NCBI GenBank assembly: GCA_018715885.1
Contig: DVKT01000074.1
Span: 1-44,484 of the forward strand
DNA from: Caccoplasma intestinavium
GTDB lineage: Bacteria > Bacteroidota > Bacteroidia > Bacteroidales > UBA11471
Length of the DNA stretch: 44,484 nucleotides
Reading direction: 5' to 3'
Both the position numbers and the translations under genes were made by a program. The notes beneath the pieces were generated by a model. It was not told where the DNA came from and did not search any database. It was given only the letters and a program-made list of their open reading frames with translations. Below are positions 16,878 to 25,994 of this stretch, piece by piece (within the stretch, counting starts at the first letter, position 1; each line of letters starts with the position of its first letter).

Positions 16878-17801
16878 TCAGATAAGCAATCCCTGTGCCG
16901 ATTCTTTATCAAGAGACAACTGGTAGCGCAGAGCGTCCAAGTCTGCCATGCGGCGTTCGGAGCGGAGGTATGCTACGAATTCTACACGGATATGTTGGTT
17001 GTATATAGACTTGTCGAAATCAAAAATATGGACTTCGACGGTTCGTGCATGGTCTTCCCCGTTTACGGTGGGACGGGTTCCTATATTTAACATGCCGCAG
17101 CGTTCGATATTGTCTTCGAGATATACACGGACGGCATATACACCGTTTGCCGGAATGATTTTTTCGGGAAAGTCGCAAGAGATATTGGCAGTGGGAAAAC
17201 CTATACGACGGCCTAATTGATGTCCGGCCACGACATGCCCCTCTATTTCGTAATCATAAGAAAGCAGGAGAGCCGCATCATGTACTCTGCCTTCTCCGAG
17301 CAGACGTCGTATGATGGAAGAACTCACTTTGTGTCCTTCGGGCATACAGGCCCCCGATCGCGAAATTGTTACTCCCAGTTCTTTGCCGTATCGGCAGTAA
17401 TCGTCGTATGTCTCGTTGATATTGTGTCCGAAGCGATGGTCATAACCTACAACCAGATGTCGTATGTTATAATTGTCGTGCAGGAATGCGATGAAGTCGT
17501 GTGCCGACATTTGCGCCATTTGGGGCGTAAAATCCAATAATATGCAATAATCGGTACCGGTTGCTGCCAACCGTCTGAGTCGTTCCTTGGTAGAGGTGAT
17601 GAGTTGCATGGCCTTGCCCGACAAGACGGTTTTGGGGTGATTCTTGAATGTGATGATGCCGGACGTCAACCCATTTTGAATTGCTATTTTGAGTACGTCG
17701 GCGATTAGGGACTTATGTCCCGAATGTACGCCGTCAAAGAATCCGATGGTCGCAACCATACCTTTTGAAGAAAGGTGTCGTGAATTATCGAGAATTTGCA
17801 T
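16878..17801 (-). CDS. ribF: bifunctional riboflavin kinase / FAD synthetase
   Basis: A 307-residue cytoplasmic enzyme that phosphorylates riboflavin to FMN and adenylates FMN to FAD. The N-terminal FAD synthetase domain has the nucleotidyltransferase motif GFFDGVHSGH (about 18-27) and VGYDHRFGH. The C-terminal riboflavin kinase domain has GRRIGFPTANI and NGVYAV, with the late YLRSERRM segment near the end. I choose ATG at 17801 (MQILDNSR), since the promoter -7 element at 17821-17828 lies within the longer reading frame. It appears to be monocistronic. Confidence 0.95.
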   Translation of the reverse strand: MQILDNSRHLSSKGMVATIGFFDGVHSGHKSLIADVLKIAIQNGLTSGIITFKNHPKTVLSGKAMQLITSTKERLRRLAATGTDYCILLDFTPQMAQMSAHDFIAFLHDNYNIRHLVVGYDHRFGHNINETYDDYCRYGKELGVTISRSGACMPEGHKVSSSIIRRLLGEGRVHDAALLLSYDYEIEGHVVAGHQLGRRIGFPTANISCDFPEKIIPANGVYAVRVYLEDNIERCGMLNIGTRPTVNGEDHARTVEVHIFDFDKSIYNQHIRVEFVAYLRSERRMADLDALRYQLSLDKESAQGLLI

Positions 17802-17820
17802 CGCTTTACTTAAAACGAAA

Positions 17821-17828
17821 CAAAAGTA
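17821..17828 (-). promoter_or_regulatory. -7 element for ribF
   Basis: TACTTTTG on the minus strand matches TAnnTTTG and lies 19 bases before the ribF ATG at 17801, giving a short leader. This leaves no room for an FMN riboswitch. No -33 match is seen. Confidence 0.4.
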
Positions 17829-17996
17829 CACAATCTTTATTATCTATATGTTTTTTGATGTCGTATTAACTTTTGTTTTCCTCTTTCTCGCTGATTGATA
17901 GAGAGTATCGCGTTTAAGCCTTTTTCAGATACAGCTCAATCTTCACATTCATAATATTCGATATGAAAGAAAATGAAGTAAAAAGCAGGAAAATAA

Positions 17997-18028
17997 TTTG
18001 GTCATTTCGGGAAAATGTCGTAATATTG
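17997..18028 (+). promoter_or_regulatory. promoter for the tRNA gene
   Basis: TTTG at 17997-18000 and TAATATTG (one mismatch to TAnnTTTG) at 18021-18028 have a 20-base spacer. They lie about 50 bases before the mature tRNA 5-prime end. Confidence 0.55.
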
Positions 18029-18079
18029 CATCGCTTTTCCGGAGAGCTTCTGTAAAGAAGACAAATGAGAACGGGAAAC

Positions 18080-18153
18080 GGTCCTATAGCTCAGTTGGTT
18101 AGAGCATCTGACTCATAATCAGGGGGTCCTTGGTTCAAGCCCAAGTGGGACCA
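18080..18153 (+). tRNA. tRNA with anticodon CAT (elongator Met, or Ile2 if lysidine-modified)
   Basis: The 74-base cloverleaf is complete. The acceptor GGTCCTA pairs with TGGGACC (one G-U pair), the D stem is GCTC/GAGC, the anticodon stem TCTGA/TCAGG holds loop CTCATAA, and the T stem is CTTGG/CCAAG with TTCAAGC. The discriminator is A, and CCA is not fully encoded. Anticodon CAT can belong to elongator tRNA-Met or to tRNA-Ile whose C34 becomes lysidine; it is not initiator-like because the acceptor has a normal first G-C pair. I favour Met but cannot exclude Ile2. Confidence 0.92.
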
Positions 18154-18162
18154 CAATTTGAG

Positions 18163-18198
18163 AAAAAGCACTTACATATTATTGTAAGTGCTTTTTTT
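18163..18198 (+). terminator. rho-independent terminator after the tRNA
   Basis: AAAAAGCACTTACA pairs with TGTAAGTGCTTTTT across a seven-base loop, continuing into T7. It begins 10 bases after the tRNA. Confidence 0.88.
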
Positions 18199-18403
18199 AT
18201 GCCTTGTTTCTTTTTTGAAACTGTCTTTGTATTTGAGAATTGCAAATTTTTGTTGGGCGGAGAAAAATAAAAAAAGGAGTAAAGTTACGATTGGATTTAT
18301 TTTGCAAATAGATGAGTTACAAATTCTGTTTTCTTCTTTTTGGTGGAGGATCGAACACCATTGAGATTATCGAGATATCCAGGCTGTGGTCATTTTTTCT
18401 AAT

Positions 18404-18419
18404 TTGTAATAAATTACAA
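18404..18419. promoter_or_regulatory. perfect palindrome TTGTAAT-AA-ATTACAA, possible operator
   Basis: Two seven-base arms are perfectly complementary around AA, lying 36 bases upstream of the -33 box of the sigma factor promoter. Size and symmetry suit a dimeric DNA-binding protein site. A partial copy (GTTACAAATT) occurs near 18316-18325. No regulator can be named. Confidence 0.35.
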
Positions 18420-18455
18420 TATTGAGTAAGGAGAAAATACCGATTCCGATAAAAG

Positions 18456-18487
18456 TCTGCGAGATTAAATAATTATTTATATCTTTG
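18456..18487 (+). promoter_or_regulatory. promoter for the ECF sigma factor gene
   Basis: TATCTTTG (18480-18487) is an exact -7 element and TCTG (18456-18459) is a one-mismatch -33 element, with a 20-base spacer. It resembles the housekeeping-type promoter, so the sigma gene itself is probably read by the primary sigma factor. Confidence 0.6.
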
Positions 18488-18511
18488 CCGTTTCAGATAG
18501 AATCGGCATAG

Positions 18512-19096
18512 GTGGATAACGAAAAATTCATACGAAGAATAAACGAGCGGGGATTAGATGCCTATAAGGAACTCTATGACCGCTATTACCGTACACTGGT
18601 CGTGTATGCTGCAAATTTTATCGAAGACGGAGACGTAGGAGAGGATATCGTACAGGAAATCATCGTAAACATTTGGGAAAACAAAATGACGTTTGCCTCG
18701 TATGCAGCTTTTAACGCTTATCTCTATAATGCTGTGCGCAATGCTTCGCTCAATCATCTCAAACATCAGGGTGTCGCCGATAAGTATATGGAGTATCTTG
18801 CGCACGCTTATTCTCCCATTGAAGAAGAATCGGTCAATGAGGAAGAGATTTACCGGCTTTTATTTGAATTGATAGATAAGTTACCGCTTCGTTGTCGGGA
18901 GATTTTTTTATTATATATGGAGGGAAAGAGAAACGAGGAAATTGCCGGAATGTTATCGCTTTCTGTCGAGACGGTAAAAACGCAAAAAAAACGTGCGATG
19001 GCCTTTATTCGGGAAAATTTGGATAAAGCACTCCTTGTTTCATTGGCAGCATGTGGCGGAGAAATGTGGATTTTTGAAATCTTAAACCTCGGTTAA
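18512..19096 (+). CDS. ECF-type RNA polymerase sigma factor (FecI-like)
   Basis: A 194-residue sigma-70 family protein of extracytoplasmic-function type. Region 2 lies at about 15-85 (AYKELYDRYYRTLVVYAANF, then VQEIIVNIWENK), and region 4 at about 120-175 with DKLPLRCREIFLLY and the helix-turn-helix NEEIAGMLSLSVETVKTQKKRA. The start is GTG 18512; no ATG fits. In Bacteroidales such factors are held by FecR-like anti-sigma proteins and released when a SusC transporter with an STN domain binds its ligand. Exactly this set follows downstream. A 131-base gap to the FecR gene leaves room for an internal promoter. Confidence 0.92.
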   Translation: MDNEKFIRRINERGLDAYKELYDRYYRTLVVYAANFIEDGDVGEDIVQEIIVNIWENKMTFASYAAFNAYLYNAVRNASLNHLKHQGVADKYMEYLAHAYSPIEEESVNEEEIYRLLFELIDKLPLRCREIFLLYMEGKRNEEIAGMLSLSVETVKTQKKRAMAFIRENLDKALLVSLAACGGEMWIFEILNLG

Positions 19097-19227
19097 GTCT
19101 TGTTTGAAAGGAAATCTTCTTTCTTTTTGCTAAATCTGAATATATAATGATATTTTTTTGAATTTCTTGTACCTCGATTTGTATCATTTGTTGTCTTTAT
19201 ATAGGAGAGAGGATAACAAATGTATAT

Positions 19228-20358
19228 ATGGAATATATCGAACAGCTTATTGCTAAATATTTATCAGGCACCATATCCGAAGAAGAAATAATCGTTTTAC
19301 GTCGTTGGATCGATGAGAGTCCGGGACGGAGAGATTTTATACGCACATTGGAGAGTCGCAACGATTTGGTGAAAAAGTACAATCGCTACGCGGCGGTAGA
19401 TGCCGAGGGTGCCAAGCATCGCTTTTTGAGCTATGTCCGTCCTACTGTGTTTTCTCCGTTTTCTCGTCGTGTGTGGTATTATGCTGCTGTTTTGGTCCCG
19501 CTTGTGATGCTGTCGGTATGGCTTTATGAGAAAGAGACCCCCGACTCCCCTCAGTTTACGCTCGAGCAGGTCGATCCCGGAGCAACACAAGCTATACTCA
19601 TCATGGATAATGGTACGGAGATGGCACTGACCGGACAAGAAGAGAAAACGATAGCCCTTGACGATTCCGTCTCGGCTCAAATGGGGAACGGGGCGATAAC
19701 CTATCGGCCCGTTGCCAAAAAAACGAAAGTCGAGTACCATACGATTGTCGTGCCTCGAGGCGGAGAGTATCGCATTACGCTTGCCGATGGAACTTGCGTG
19801 CATATCAATGCCGAATCGCAATTGCGATTTCCCGTAACATTTTCGGACAAAGAACGTACGGTTCGACTTACGGGAGAGGCATATTTCGAAGTTTCTCATC
19901 GGGAAAATACACCGTTTGTCGTAGAAGTGGGAAATATGCGCGTGCGTCAATATGGCACGAAATTCAACATCAATGCTTATAACGAGGCGCCCGAGGTCGT
20001 CCTTGTTGCGGGAAGTATCGGTGTGTCGGGAGACGGTGGGGAAGAAGTAACCCTCGCACCCGGGCAGTTGGCTGTCTGTGGCGAACAGATTTCTGTAACG
20101 AATGTCGACGTTTCTCCTTATATCGGGTGGACCAAAGGACGTTTTACATTTGATAACGAGCGTCTTGCCGACATTGTGCCCGAGTTGATGCGTTGGTACG
20201 ATGTGGAGATAAAGATCCTCGATGATGAGGTGGCGAATATGAGATTTACTGGCAGCGTAGGTCGTTATGAGACGATAGAGCACATTATGAGAGCGATTTC
20301 CTATACGCAAGGAGTGCACGTCGCAGTGAATGGCAATAAAATAGAGATATCCAAATAA
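19228..20358 (+). CDS. FecR-like anti-sigma factor
   Basis: A 376-residue inner-membrane protein. The cytosolic N-terminal domain (1-80, with YLSGTISEEE and WIDESP) should bind the ECF sigma factor, and a transmembrane helix lies at about 82-100. The periplasmic FecR domain (about 170-265) shows VVPRGGEYRITLADGT, RTVRLTGEAYFEV and YGTKFNINAY, followed by a DUF4974 domain (303-372) that includes GRFTFDNERL. It relays a signal from the transporter's STN domain to the sigma factor. Its stop codon is just six bases before the SusC start, so transporter and anti-sigma are cotranscribed, a direct feedback arrangement. Confidence 0.93.
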   Translation: MEYIEQLIAKYLSGTISEEEIIVLRRWIDESPGRRDFIRTLESRNDLVKKYNRYAAVDAEGAKHRFLSYVRPTVFSPFSRRVWYYAAVLVPLVMLSVWLYEKETPDSPQFTLEQVDPGATQAILIMDNGTEMALTGQEEKTIALDDSVSAQMGNGAITYRPVAKKTKVEYHTIVVPRGGEYRITLADGTCVHINAESQLRFPVTFSDKERTVRLTGEAYFEVSHRENTPFVVEVGNMRVRQYGTKFNINAYNEAPEVVLVAGSIGVSGDGGEEVTLAPGQLAVCGEQISVTNVDVSPYIGWTKGRFTFDNERLADIVPELMRWYDVEIKILDDEVANMRFTGSVGRYETIEHIMRAISYTQGVHVAVNGNKIEISK

Positions 20359-20364
20359 AAAACT

Positions 20365-23300
20365 ATGAGATTCTTGTTTCTTAAAACCTCAATTAAAAAA
20401 CTCGTATGGCTTGTCGGCTTGTTACTTGTCCCGTTTACGGGGTATGCCGATAACGCTCGTGATAAAGTCGTTACGTTGCAGTTCGACGGAGTTACGTTGA
20501 AACGCTTTTTCGATGAAATACATTCGCAGACGGGTGTCGATTTTATTTATACCCCGCAGCAAGCACGTTATGTCGAGCCTATTACGGTGAATGTTACGAA
20601 TGCCAATCTCGGTCGTGTGCTGGATAATGTATTCCGGGGAAAAGATCTCGAATATACCGTCGAGGGCAATATCATCACGTTGCGGTATCGTCGGTCTGTC
20701 GAGAAAGATACAGCACCTGTGGCAGTGAGAGGAGAGTCGAAAATAACCATTACGGGATTTGTGGAAGATACCTCGGGCGAGCCCGTTGCCGGTGCTGCGG
20801 TGTGGGTAAAGAATACGAAGATCGGTGTGATGACGGCTTCCGACGGTCGTTATACCGTTTCTGTACCTATCTCGCAAGGACCTATCGAATTGCGCTTTAC
20901 CTGCATAGGTATGGAGCCGGTTGATGTGAAGTATCGGGGAAAAGATCAGATCAATGTCAAGATGTCGCCCTCTACCAATACTTTACAAACGACCGAGGTT
21001 GTCGCTACCGGTATGTTTGTGCGCAAGGCCGAAAGTTTTACCGGCTCTGTTTCGACTTTCAATCAGGATCAGTTGAAACGTATGGGTACGCAGAATGTCT
21101 TGTCCAGTCTTAAAAACATAGACCCTTCGTTTGTCATAAACGAAAGTGTCGATTTCGGAAGCGACCCCAATAGAATGCCCGATATACAGATGCGTGGACA
21201 GAACAATATTCCCGACCTGAAAGGGGAGTATCAGACTGCACCAAATCAGCCGCTTTTTATATTGGACGGATTCGAGGCCACGGTCGAGAAAGTGTATGAT
21301 CTCGATATGAACTTGGTGAAAAGCGTTACGTTGTTGAAAGATGCTGCCGCCAAAGCCATTTACGGTTCGAAAGCGGCCAATGGAGTCGTTGTTATTGAGA
21401 CGGTTCAACCCGAGGCGGGACGGTTGCGTATCGCTTATACCGGAGCGGTCGATGTTACGGTTCCCGATCTGACTTCTTATAACTTGACCAACGCTTCGGA
21501 AAAGTTACAAGCCGAAGTATTGGCTGGTAAATATACGAGTGGAAATGCTTACGAGCAAGCCCGTCTCACACAAGAATATAACGAGCTGTATCGCGAAGTG
21601 GCTCGCGGTGTAGACAGTTATTGGATGTCGCAGCCTTTGCGTACCGGCATCGGAAACAAACACTCGGTATATATCGATGGCGGTAGCGAGGATATGCGTT
21701 ATGCCGTCAGTTTGGGCTACAATCACATTGCCGGTGTCATGAAAGGGTCCGATCGTAAAACGATTTCGGGAGGCGTTACGCTCTCTTATCGTTATAAAAC
21801 ATTGAGTTTCAGGAATCAATTATCGATAGACAATAACAGTGCCAAAAATTCGCCTTACGGCTCTTTCAGTAATTATTCCAAAATGAATCCCTATTGGCGC
21901 ATTTATAATACCGACGGTTCGCTGATCAAACAATATGGTTCGGATATTTACAATCCGTTGCTGAATGCCGATTTGAACAGTAAAGACCAGACCGGTTATA
22001 CCACGATTACCGAAAATTTTTACGGGGAGTGGGAGGCGTTCAAGAATTTCCGCATTCGTGCCCGCTTCGGATTGACGGCACAGAAAAATTCTTCCGATAT
22101 ATTCAAGCCGGCTTCGCATACCGATTATGCCTCGATTTCGGTCAACTCCGACGATTATTTGTTGCGAGGAGAATATACCAAAGCGCAAGGTTCCCAAATG
22201 TCGTTGAGCGCCGATATCGGTGCGGCGTATGCAATAGAGGTAAACAAGCATCTTCTTTATACCAACCTTTCATGGACGATAGAAGAAGCCAATTCCGAAA
22301 CGACGTCGAACACGGCCGTCGGATTCCCTTCCGACCGTATGGATTTCATTTCGTTCGGTAACGGATACAAAGTGGGAAGCAAGCCCACCGGTTCGGAAAG
22401 CACGACCCGCAGTGCGGGACTTGTTCTCTCGGCCAACTACTCGTACGACAACCGTTATTTGGCCGACTTGTCATATCGCCTCAATGGTTCTTCTCAATTC
22501 GGAGCCGACGAGCGCTGGGGAAATTTCTGGTCGGTAGGTATTGGTTGGAATCTGCATAAAGAGCGTTTTATGCAGGCCGTAGATTTCATTGATTACTGCA
22601 AACTGCGGGCATCGTTGGGATATACCGGTTCGCAGAATTTCAATTCCTATCAGGCTATATCTACCTACAACTATATTACCGACCGTACCTACAATGGCGA
22701 TATGGGAGCCATACTTATGGGTATAGCTAATGACAACTTGAAGTGGCAACAACAGTATGACCGTAATATTGGAATCGACCTTTCCATGATAAATCGGATT
22801 TCGCTTCGGGCCGACCTTTACTGGGCAACGACAACCAATCTGCTCAGCGATGTTACATTGCCGCCTTCGGTGGGATTCTCTACATACAAGGAAAATTTGG
22901 GCGAGACGATAAACAAAGGTGTGGAGGTGAATATCAACTATCGGGTATTCAATTATAACCAGACCCGTACATCTCTCAATATTTTTGCCAGTCTGGCTCA
23001 TAATATCAATAAAATCTCCAAAATTTCTAATGCTTTGAAGAAAGTAAATGAGGAGCAAGATGCCTCAAAGGAGTCGTCATCGACAACAACCGAAGACGAT
23101 TTGCGTACACCGTCTATCCGTTTTGAAGAAGGACAAAGCCTTACGGCTATTTGGGCGGTGCGGTCGGCCGGGATAGATCCGGTAACCGGACGGGAGATAT
23201 ACATCAAGAAAGACGGTACGACGACTTTCGATTGGAGTGCGGCCGATCAGGTCGTGTGCGGAGATACTCAGCCCAAAGTCAACGGTAATATCGGTGCCAA

Positions 23301-23727
23301 TTTTTCGACCTACGGTTTCGATTTTAGTTTTACGTTTACCTATCGTTTGGGCGGACAGACATATAACAGCACTCTGGTCGAGAAAATCGAAAATGCCGAC
23401 GTCAAAAACTGGAATGTCGACAAGCGGGTGCTTACCGACCGCTGGAATACCCCCGGTGTTCCGGCCAAATATAAGAGTATAACCGATCAGTCGGTAACCA
23501 AGCCGACGTCTCGGTTTGTCGAGGATATCAACGAGTTGATGCTTTCCTCGGTCATGCTCTCGTATGATTTTTCCAACATGAAATGGGTAAAACGCAGCCC
23601 GATGGAATACTTTAAGATTACATTCAATATGAGCGATGTCTTTTGGTTGAGTTCCGTAAAGAAAGAGCAAGGTCTCGATTATCCCCGTGCCCATGCATTT
23701 TCTTTCGGAATACAAGCTCGATTCTAA
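20365..23727 (+). CDS. SusC/RagA-family TonB-dependent outer-membrane transporter with STN domain
   Basis: An 1120-residue outer-membrane protein. After a signal peptide (about 1-29) comes an STN (secretin/TonB short N-terminal) signalling domain (34-108), a CarboxypepD_reg-like domain (about 128-205, with GEPVAGAAVWVKNT), a TonB plug (about 210-350, VVATGMFVRKAESFTGSV followed by NGVVVIET) and a beta barrel ending in HAFSFGIQARF, a typical aromatic terminus. It forms the pore of a SusCD complex, closed by the SusD partner downstream, and imports an unknown ligand using TonB energy. The STN domain links it to the FecR/sigma pair upstream. The FVRKAESFTG plug variant differs from the polysaccharide-type GYGTQKK form, as in some RagA-like branches. 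Confidence 0.95.
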   Translation: MRFLFLKTSIKKLVWLVGLLLVPFTGYADNARDKVVTLQFDGVTLKRFFDEIHSQTGVDFIYTPQQARYVEPITVNVTNANLGRVLDNVFRGKDLEYTVEGNIITLRYRRSVEKDTAPVAVRGESKITITGFVEDTSGEPVAGAAVWVKNTKIGVMTASDGRYTVSVPISQGPIELRFTCIGMEPVDVKYRGKDQINVKMSPSTNTLQTTEVVATGMFVRKAESFTGSVSTFNQDQLKRMGTQNVLSSLKNIDPSFVINESVDFGSDPNRMPDIQMRGQNNIPDLKGEYQTAPNQPLFILDGFEATVEKVYDLDMNLVKSVTLLKDAAAKAIYGSKAANGVVVIETVQPEAGRLRIAYTGAVDVTVPDLTSYNLTNASEKLQAEVLAGKYTSGNAYEQARLTQEYNELYREVARGVDSYWMSQPLRTGIGNKHSVYIDGGSEDMRYAVSLGYNHIAGVMKGSDRKTISGGVTLSYRYKTLSFRNQLSIDNNSAKNSPYGSFSNYSKMNPYWRIYNTDGSLIKQYGSDIYNPLLNADLNSKDQTGYTTITENFYGEWEAFKNFRIRARFGLTAQKNSSDIFKPASHTDYASISVNSDDYLLRGEYTKAQGSQMSLSADIGAAYAIEVNKHLLYTNLSWTIEEANSETTSNTAVGFPSDRMDFISFGNGYKVGSKPTGSESTTRSAGLVLSANYSYDNRYLADLSYRLNGSSQFGADERWGNFWSVGIGWNLHKERFMQAVDFIDYCKLRASLGYTGSQNFNSYQAISTYNYITDRTYNGDMGAILMGIANDNLKWQQQYDRNIGIDLSMINRISLRADLYWATTTNLLSDVTLPPSVGFSTYKENLGETINKGVEVNINYRVFNYNQTRTSLNIFASLAHNINKISKISNALKKVNEEQDASKESSSTTTEDDLRTPSIRFEEGQSLTAIWAVRSAGIDPVTGREIYIKKDGTTTFDWSAADQVVCGDTQPKVNGNIGANFSTYGFDFSFTFTYRLGGQTYNSTLVEKIENADVKNWNVDKRVLTDRWNTPGVPAKYKSITDQSVTKPTSRFVEDINELMLSSVMLSYDFSNMKWVKRSPMEYFKITFNMSDVFWLSSVKKEQGLDYPRAHAFSFGIQARF

Positions 23728-23745
23728 TCTTTAAAAACAGAAAAA

Positions 23746-25215
23746 ATGATGAAACGATATATTGCAAAAATCGGACTGGCTGTCGTACTTGTCTCTTTGA
23801 CGGCTTGTAATGATTGGCTCGACGTGAGTCCTAAAACCGAAATAAAAGCCAAAGATAATTTTAGTTCCGAGCAGGGATTTAAAGATGCTCTTACTGGTTG
23901 TTATCTGACGATGACTTCGTCGTCGCTGTATGGTAAGGAACTCACTTTCGGTCTGCTCGATGTATTAGCACAGTACTATACCGGCATTACGGGCGATAAT
24001 CACTCCTATGCCCATGAGGTGATATACGATTATGACGCTTCGTCGAGTGAGACACGTATCAATGCCGTTTGGGAAGACGGCTATAACCTGATTGCCAATA
24101 TCAACGAATTGATAGCCTATGTCGACAAGGCCGATACGCGAATGTTTACCGGACGGAATTATCATCTGATAAGAGGAGAGGCTTATGGTTTGCGTGCCCA
24201 GATGCATTTCGACTTGTTGCGTTGTTTCGGGAAATCCTATGCAGCCGGGCCGATCGAAAAGGCCATTCCCTATATAACGGAAAACAGTAAGAAGGTAACA
24301 CCCCTTTCCACGGTGGAGGCTGTTCTGGCAAAAATTTTGGCCGATTTGGAAATAGCGGAAAGCGAGTTGCAGTGTGATCCTGTAATAACCGGTTCGGTCG
24401 CTTCGCCCGATGATGATGTTACGTATGAACGTGATCGGACGTTTAAATTTAATTATTATGCCGTCAAGATGCTTCAAGCGCGGGTATATCTCTATATGGG
24501 TAATTACGAAAAGGCCGAGGCTGCGGCTCGGGTTGTCGTAAATCAGGAATCTTTTACATTTACGCCCGAGTCCGAAATCTCTACGACCGATGTTGCTTCT
24601 AAGAATTATGTATTTTCCCAAGAACTGGTCTTTGCCTTGTATAACAGTGATTTGCAATCGTTGTATACCGCATCGTTCACGCCCGATAACGGACTGTATA
24701 TGCTCGAAGAAACATATGAGTCGCTTTACGAAACCGATGTCTACGGGGCCTTTACCGACTACCGTTATGTATATCAGACGGAATTGCAGTCGAATGTGCG
24801 TCTTTCGACGAAGTTGAAACAGCCTACGGGTGGTAACGCCTCTTTCTTGAAACGTACTCCGGTGATGCGATTGAGCGAAGCCTATTATATAATGGCCGAG
24901 TGCGCAGCCCATTCGACGACCCGATTGGGAGAAGCGGTTGGTTATCTCAATACGGTGCGTACCCATCGCGGGCATACCGCTCTTCTGCCCGAAACGTTGA
25001 GCAAAGAGGAAATTGCGGATGAAATATACAAGGAGTATGCCAAGGAATTTACGTGTGAAGGACAGCTTTGGTTCTATTTCAAACGTTTGGATTACGAGAT
25101 GATACCGGTGTTGTCTTCCAATAATGGAGCTCCTGTTACCACTTATGTATTACCCGATTATATATTCCCGTTGCCCGATGACGAGATTGAATTCGGCGGG
25201 CGCGAAAACGAATAA
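23746..25215 (+). CDS. SusD/RagB-family surface lipoprotein
   Basis: A 489-residue outer-membrane lipoprotein, lipobox VSLTAC near residue 21, followed by NDWLDVSPKTE, a typical SusD opening. An alpha-helical TPR-like framework follows, with repeated YNLIANINELI, AEAAARVVV and LSEAYYIMAECAA segments and the terminal LPDYIFPLPDDEIEFGG. It forms the lid that captures ligand for the SusC pore. It starts 18 bases after the SusC gene. The ligand cannot be inferred from the sequence. Confidence 0.94.
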   Translation: MMKRYIAKIGLAVVLVSLTACNDWLDVSPKTEIKAKDNFSSEQGFKDALTGCYLTMTSSSLYGKELTFGLLDVLAQYYTGITGDNHSYAHEVIYDYDASSSETRINAVWEDGYNLIANINELIAYVDKADTRMFTGRNYHLIRGEAYGLRAQMHFDLLRCFGKSYAAGPIEKAIPYITENSKKVTPLSTVEAVLAKILADLEIAESELQCDPVITGSVASPDDDVTYERDRTFKFNYYAVKMLQARVYLYMGNYEKAEAAARVVVNQESFTFTPESEISTTDVASKNYVFSQELVFALYNSDLQSLYTASFTPDNGLYMLEETYESLYETDVYGAFTDYRYVYQTELQSNVRLSTKLKQPTGGNASFLKRTPVMRLSEAYYIMAECAAHSTTRLGEAVGYLNTVRTHRGHTALLPETLSKEEIADEIYKEYAKEFTCEGQLWFYFKRLDYEMIPVLSSNNGAPVTTYVLPDYIFPLPDDEIEFGGRENE

Positions 25216-25224
25216 GATACGATT

Positions 25225-25983
25225 ATGAAAAAGAATTTTTATTTTTTTGCGGCATCTCTTTTTATTGCTTTCTGCGGCGCTTGCAGCCAAGACGACGGTG
25301 AGGTGTATAATCTCGACGGGCGGGTTTATTTTTATGAGCAGAAAAAGCAGGGAAACGATTATGTGGCGGTAACATCGAAAAGTTATTCTTTTGCATTGCA
25401 AAATTCGGCATTGATGGAAGACACCCTTCGGATAAAAGTCCGGCTTATGGGATATGTCGTCGATTATGACCGTACATTTTCCGCTGATATAGTTTCCGAT
25501 GGGACTACGGCTGTTGAGGGTACTCATTATAAGTTGTTGCCCGGAGTATTGAAAGCCGGCACGTATGAATCTTATTTGCCGGTCATTCTTTATCGCACGG
25601 CCGATACGAAAGATCATACGGTGTCTCTCAATCTGAGATTAAGTGCCGATGCCGAGCTTCCTGCCGGTGTGGACGACCGTGTCGATTTCTCGTTGGAGTG
25701 GGGCGATATTCTGACGAAACCCGATAACTGGCCCTATTATTTCGGGGTGTACAATGTAAATAAATATCGTTTTGCTATCGATGTGTTGGGCCTTTACGAT
25801 TGGCCTCAGGCGGGACGGGAAACTGCTGGTAAAGAAGAAGGCGTATATACGATCTCCGAGCTTCAACGTTTTTGTACGCAACTCAATGATGCTTATGTGC
25901 AATATCGGGCTCAATACGGGCCTATTTACAATGACGATAATGCCGAAGTGAAAACCGAAATATATTTTGCTCCCGATAAATGA
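25225..25983 (+). CDS. DUF4843-type surface lipoprotein
   Basis: A 252-residue lipoprotein, lipobox FCGAC with the cysteine at residue 20, followed by SQDD. This acidic run resembles the lipoprotein export signal that sends Bacteroidota lipoproteins to the cell surface. The body is beta-rich with FALQNSALMEDTLRIKVRLMG and a Calx-beta-like segment, followed by a more helical C-terminus; this fits DUF4843 proteins, which occur beside SusD genes. The gene starts nine bases after the SusD gene. It is likely an accessory ligand-binding surface protein of the transporter. Confidence 0.82.
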   Translation: MKKNFYFFAASLFIAFCGACSQDDGEVYNLDGRVYFYEQKKQGNDYVAVTSKSYSFALQNSALMEDTLRIKVRLMGYVVDYDRTFSADIVSDGTTAVEGTHYKLLPGVLKAGTYESYLPVILYRTADTKDHTVSLNLRLSADAELPAGVDDRVDFSLEWGDILTKPDNWPYYFGVYNVNKYRFAIDVLGLYDWPQAGRETAGKEEGVYTISELQRFCTQLNDAYVQYRAQYGPIYNDDNAEVKTEIYFAPDK

Positions 25984-25994
25984 TACTTGTGAAT

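Larger units (their letters stand above)
18199..18511 (+). other. intergenic region upstream of the ECF sigma operon
   Basis: This AT-rich stretch separates the tRNA terminator from the sigma factor gene. It contains a 16-base palindrome at 18404-18419 and the promoter at 18456-18487. No coding sequence or RNA structure beyond these was recognised. Confidence 0.5.

Noticed and set aside
17802..17830. FMN riboswitch ahead of ribF
   Set aside because: The leader between the -7 element and ATG is under 20 bases, too short for the roughly 120-base RFN element.
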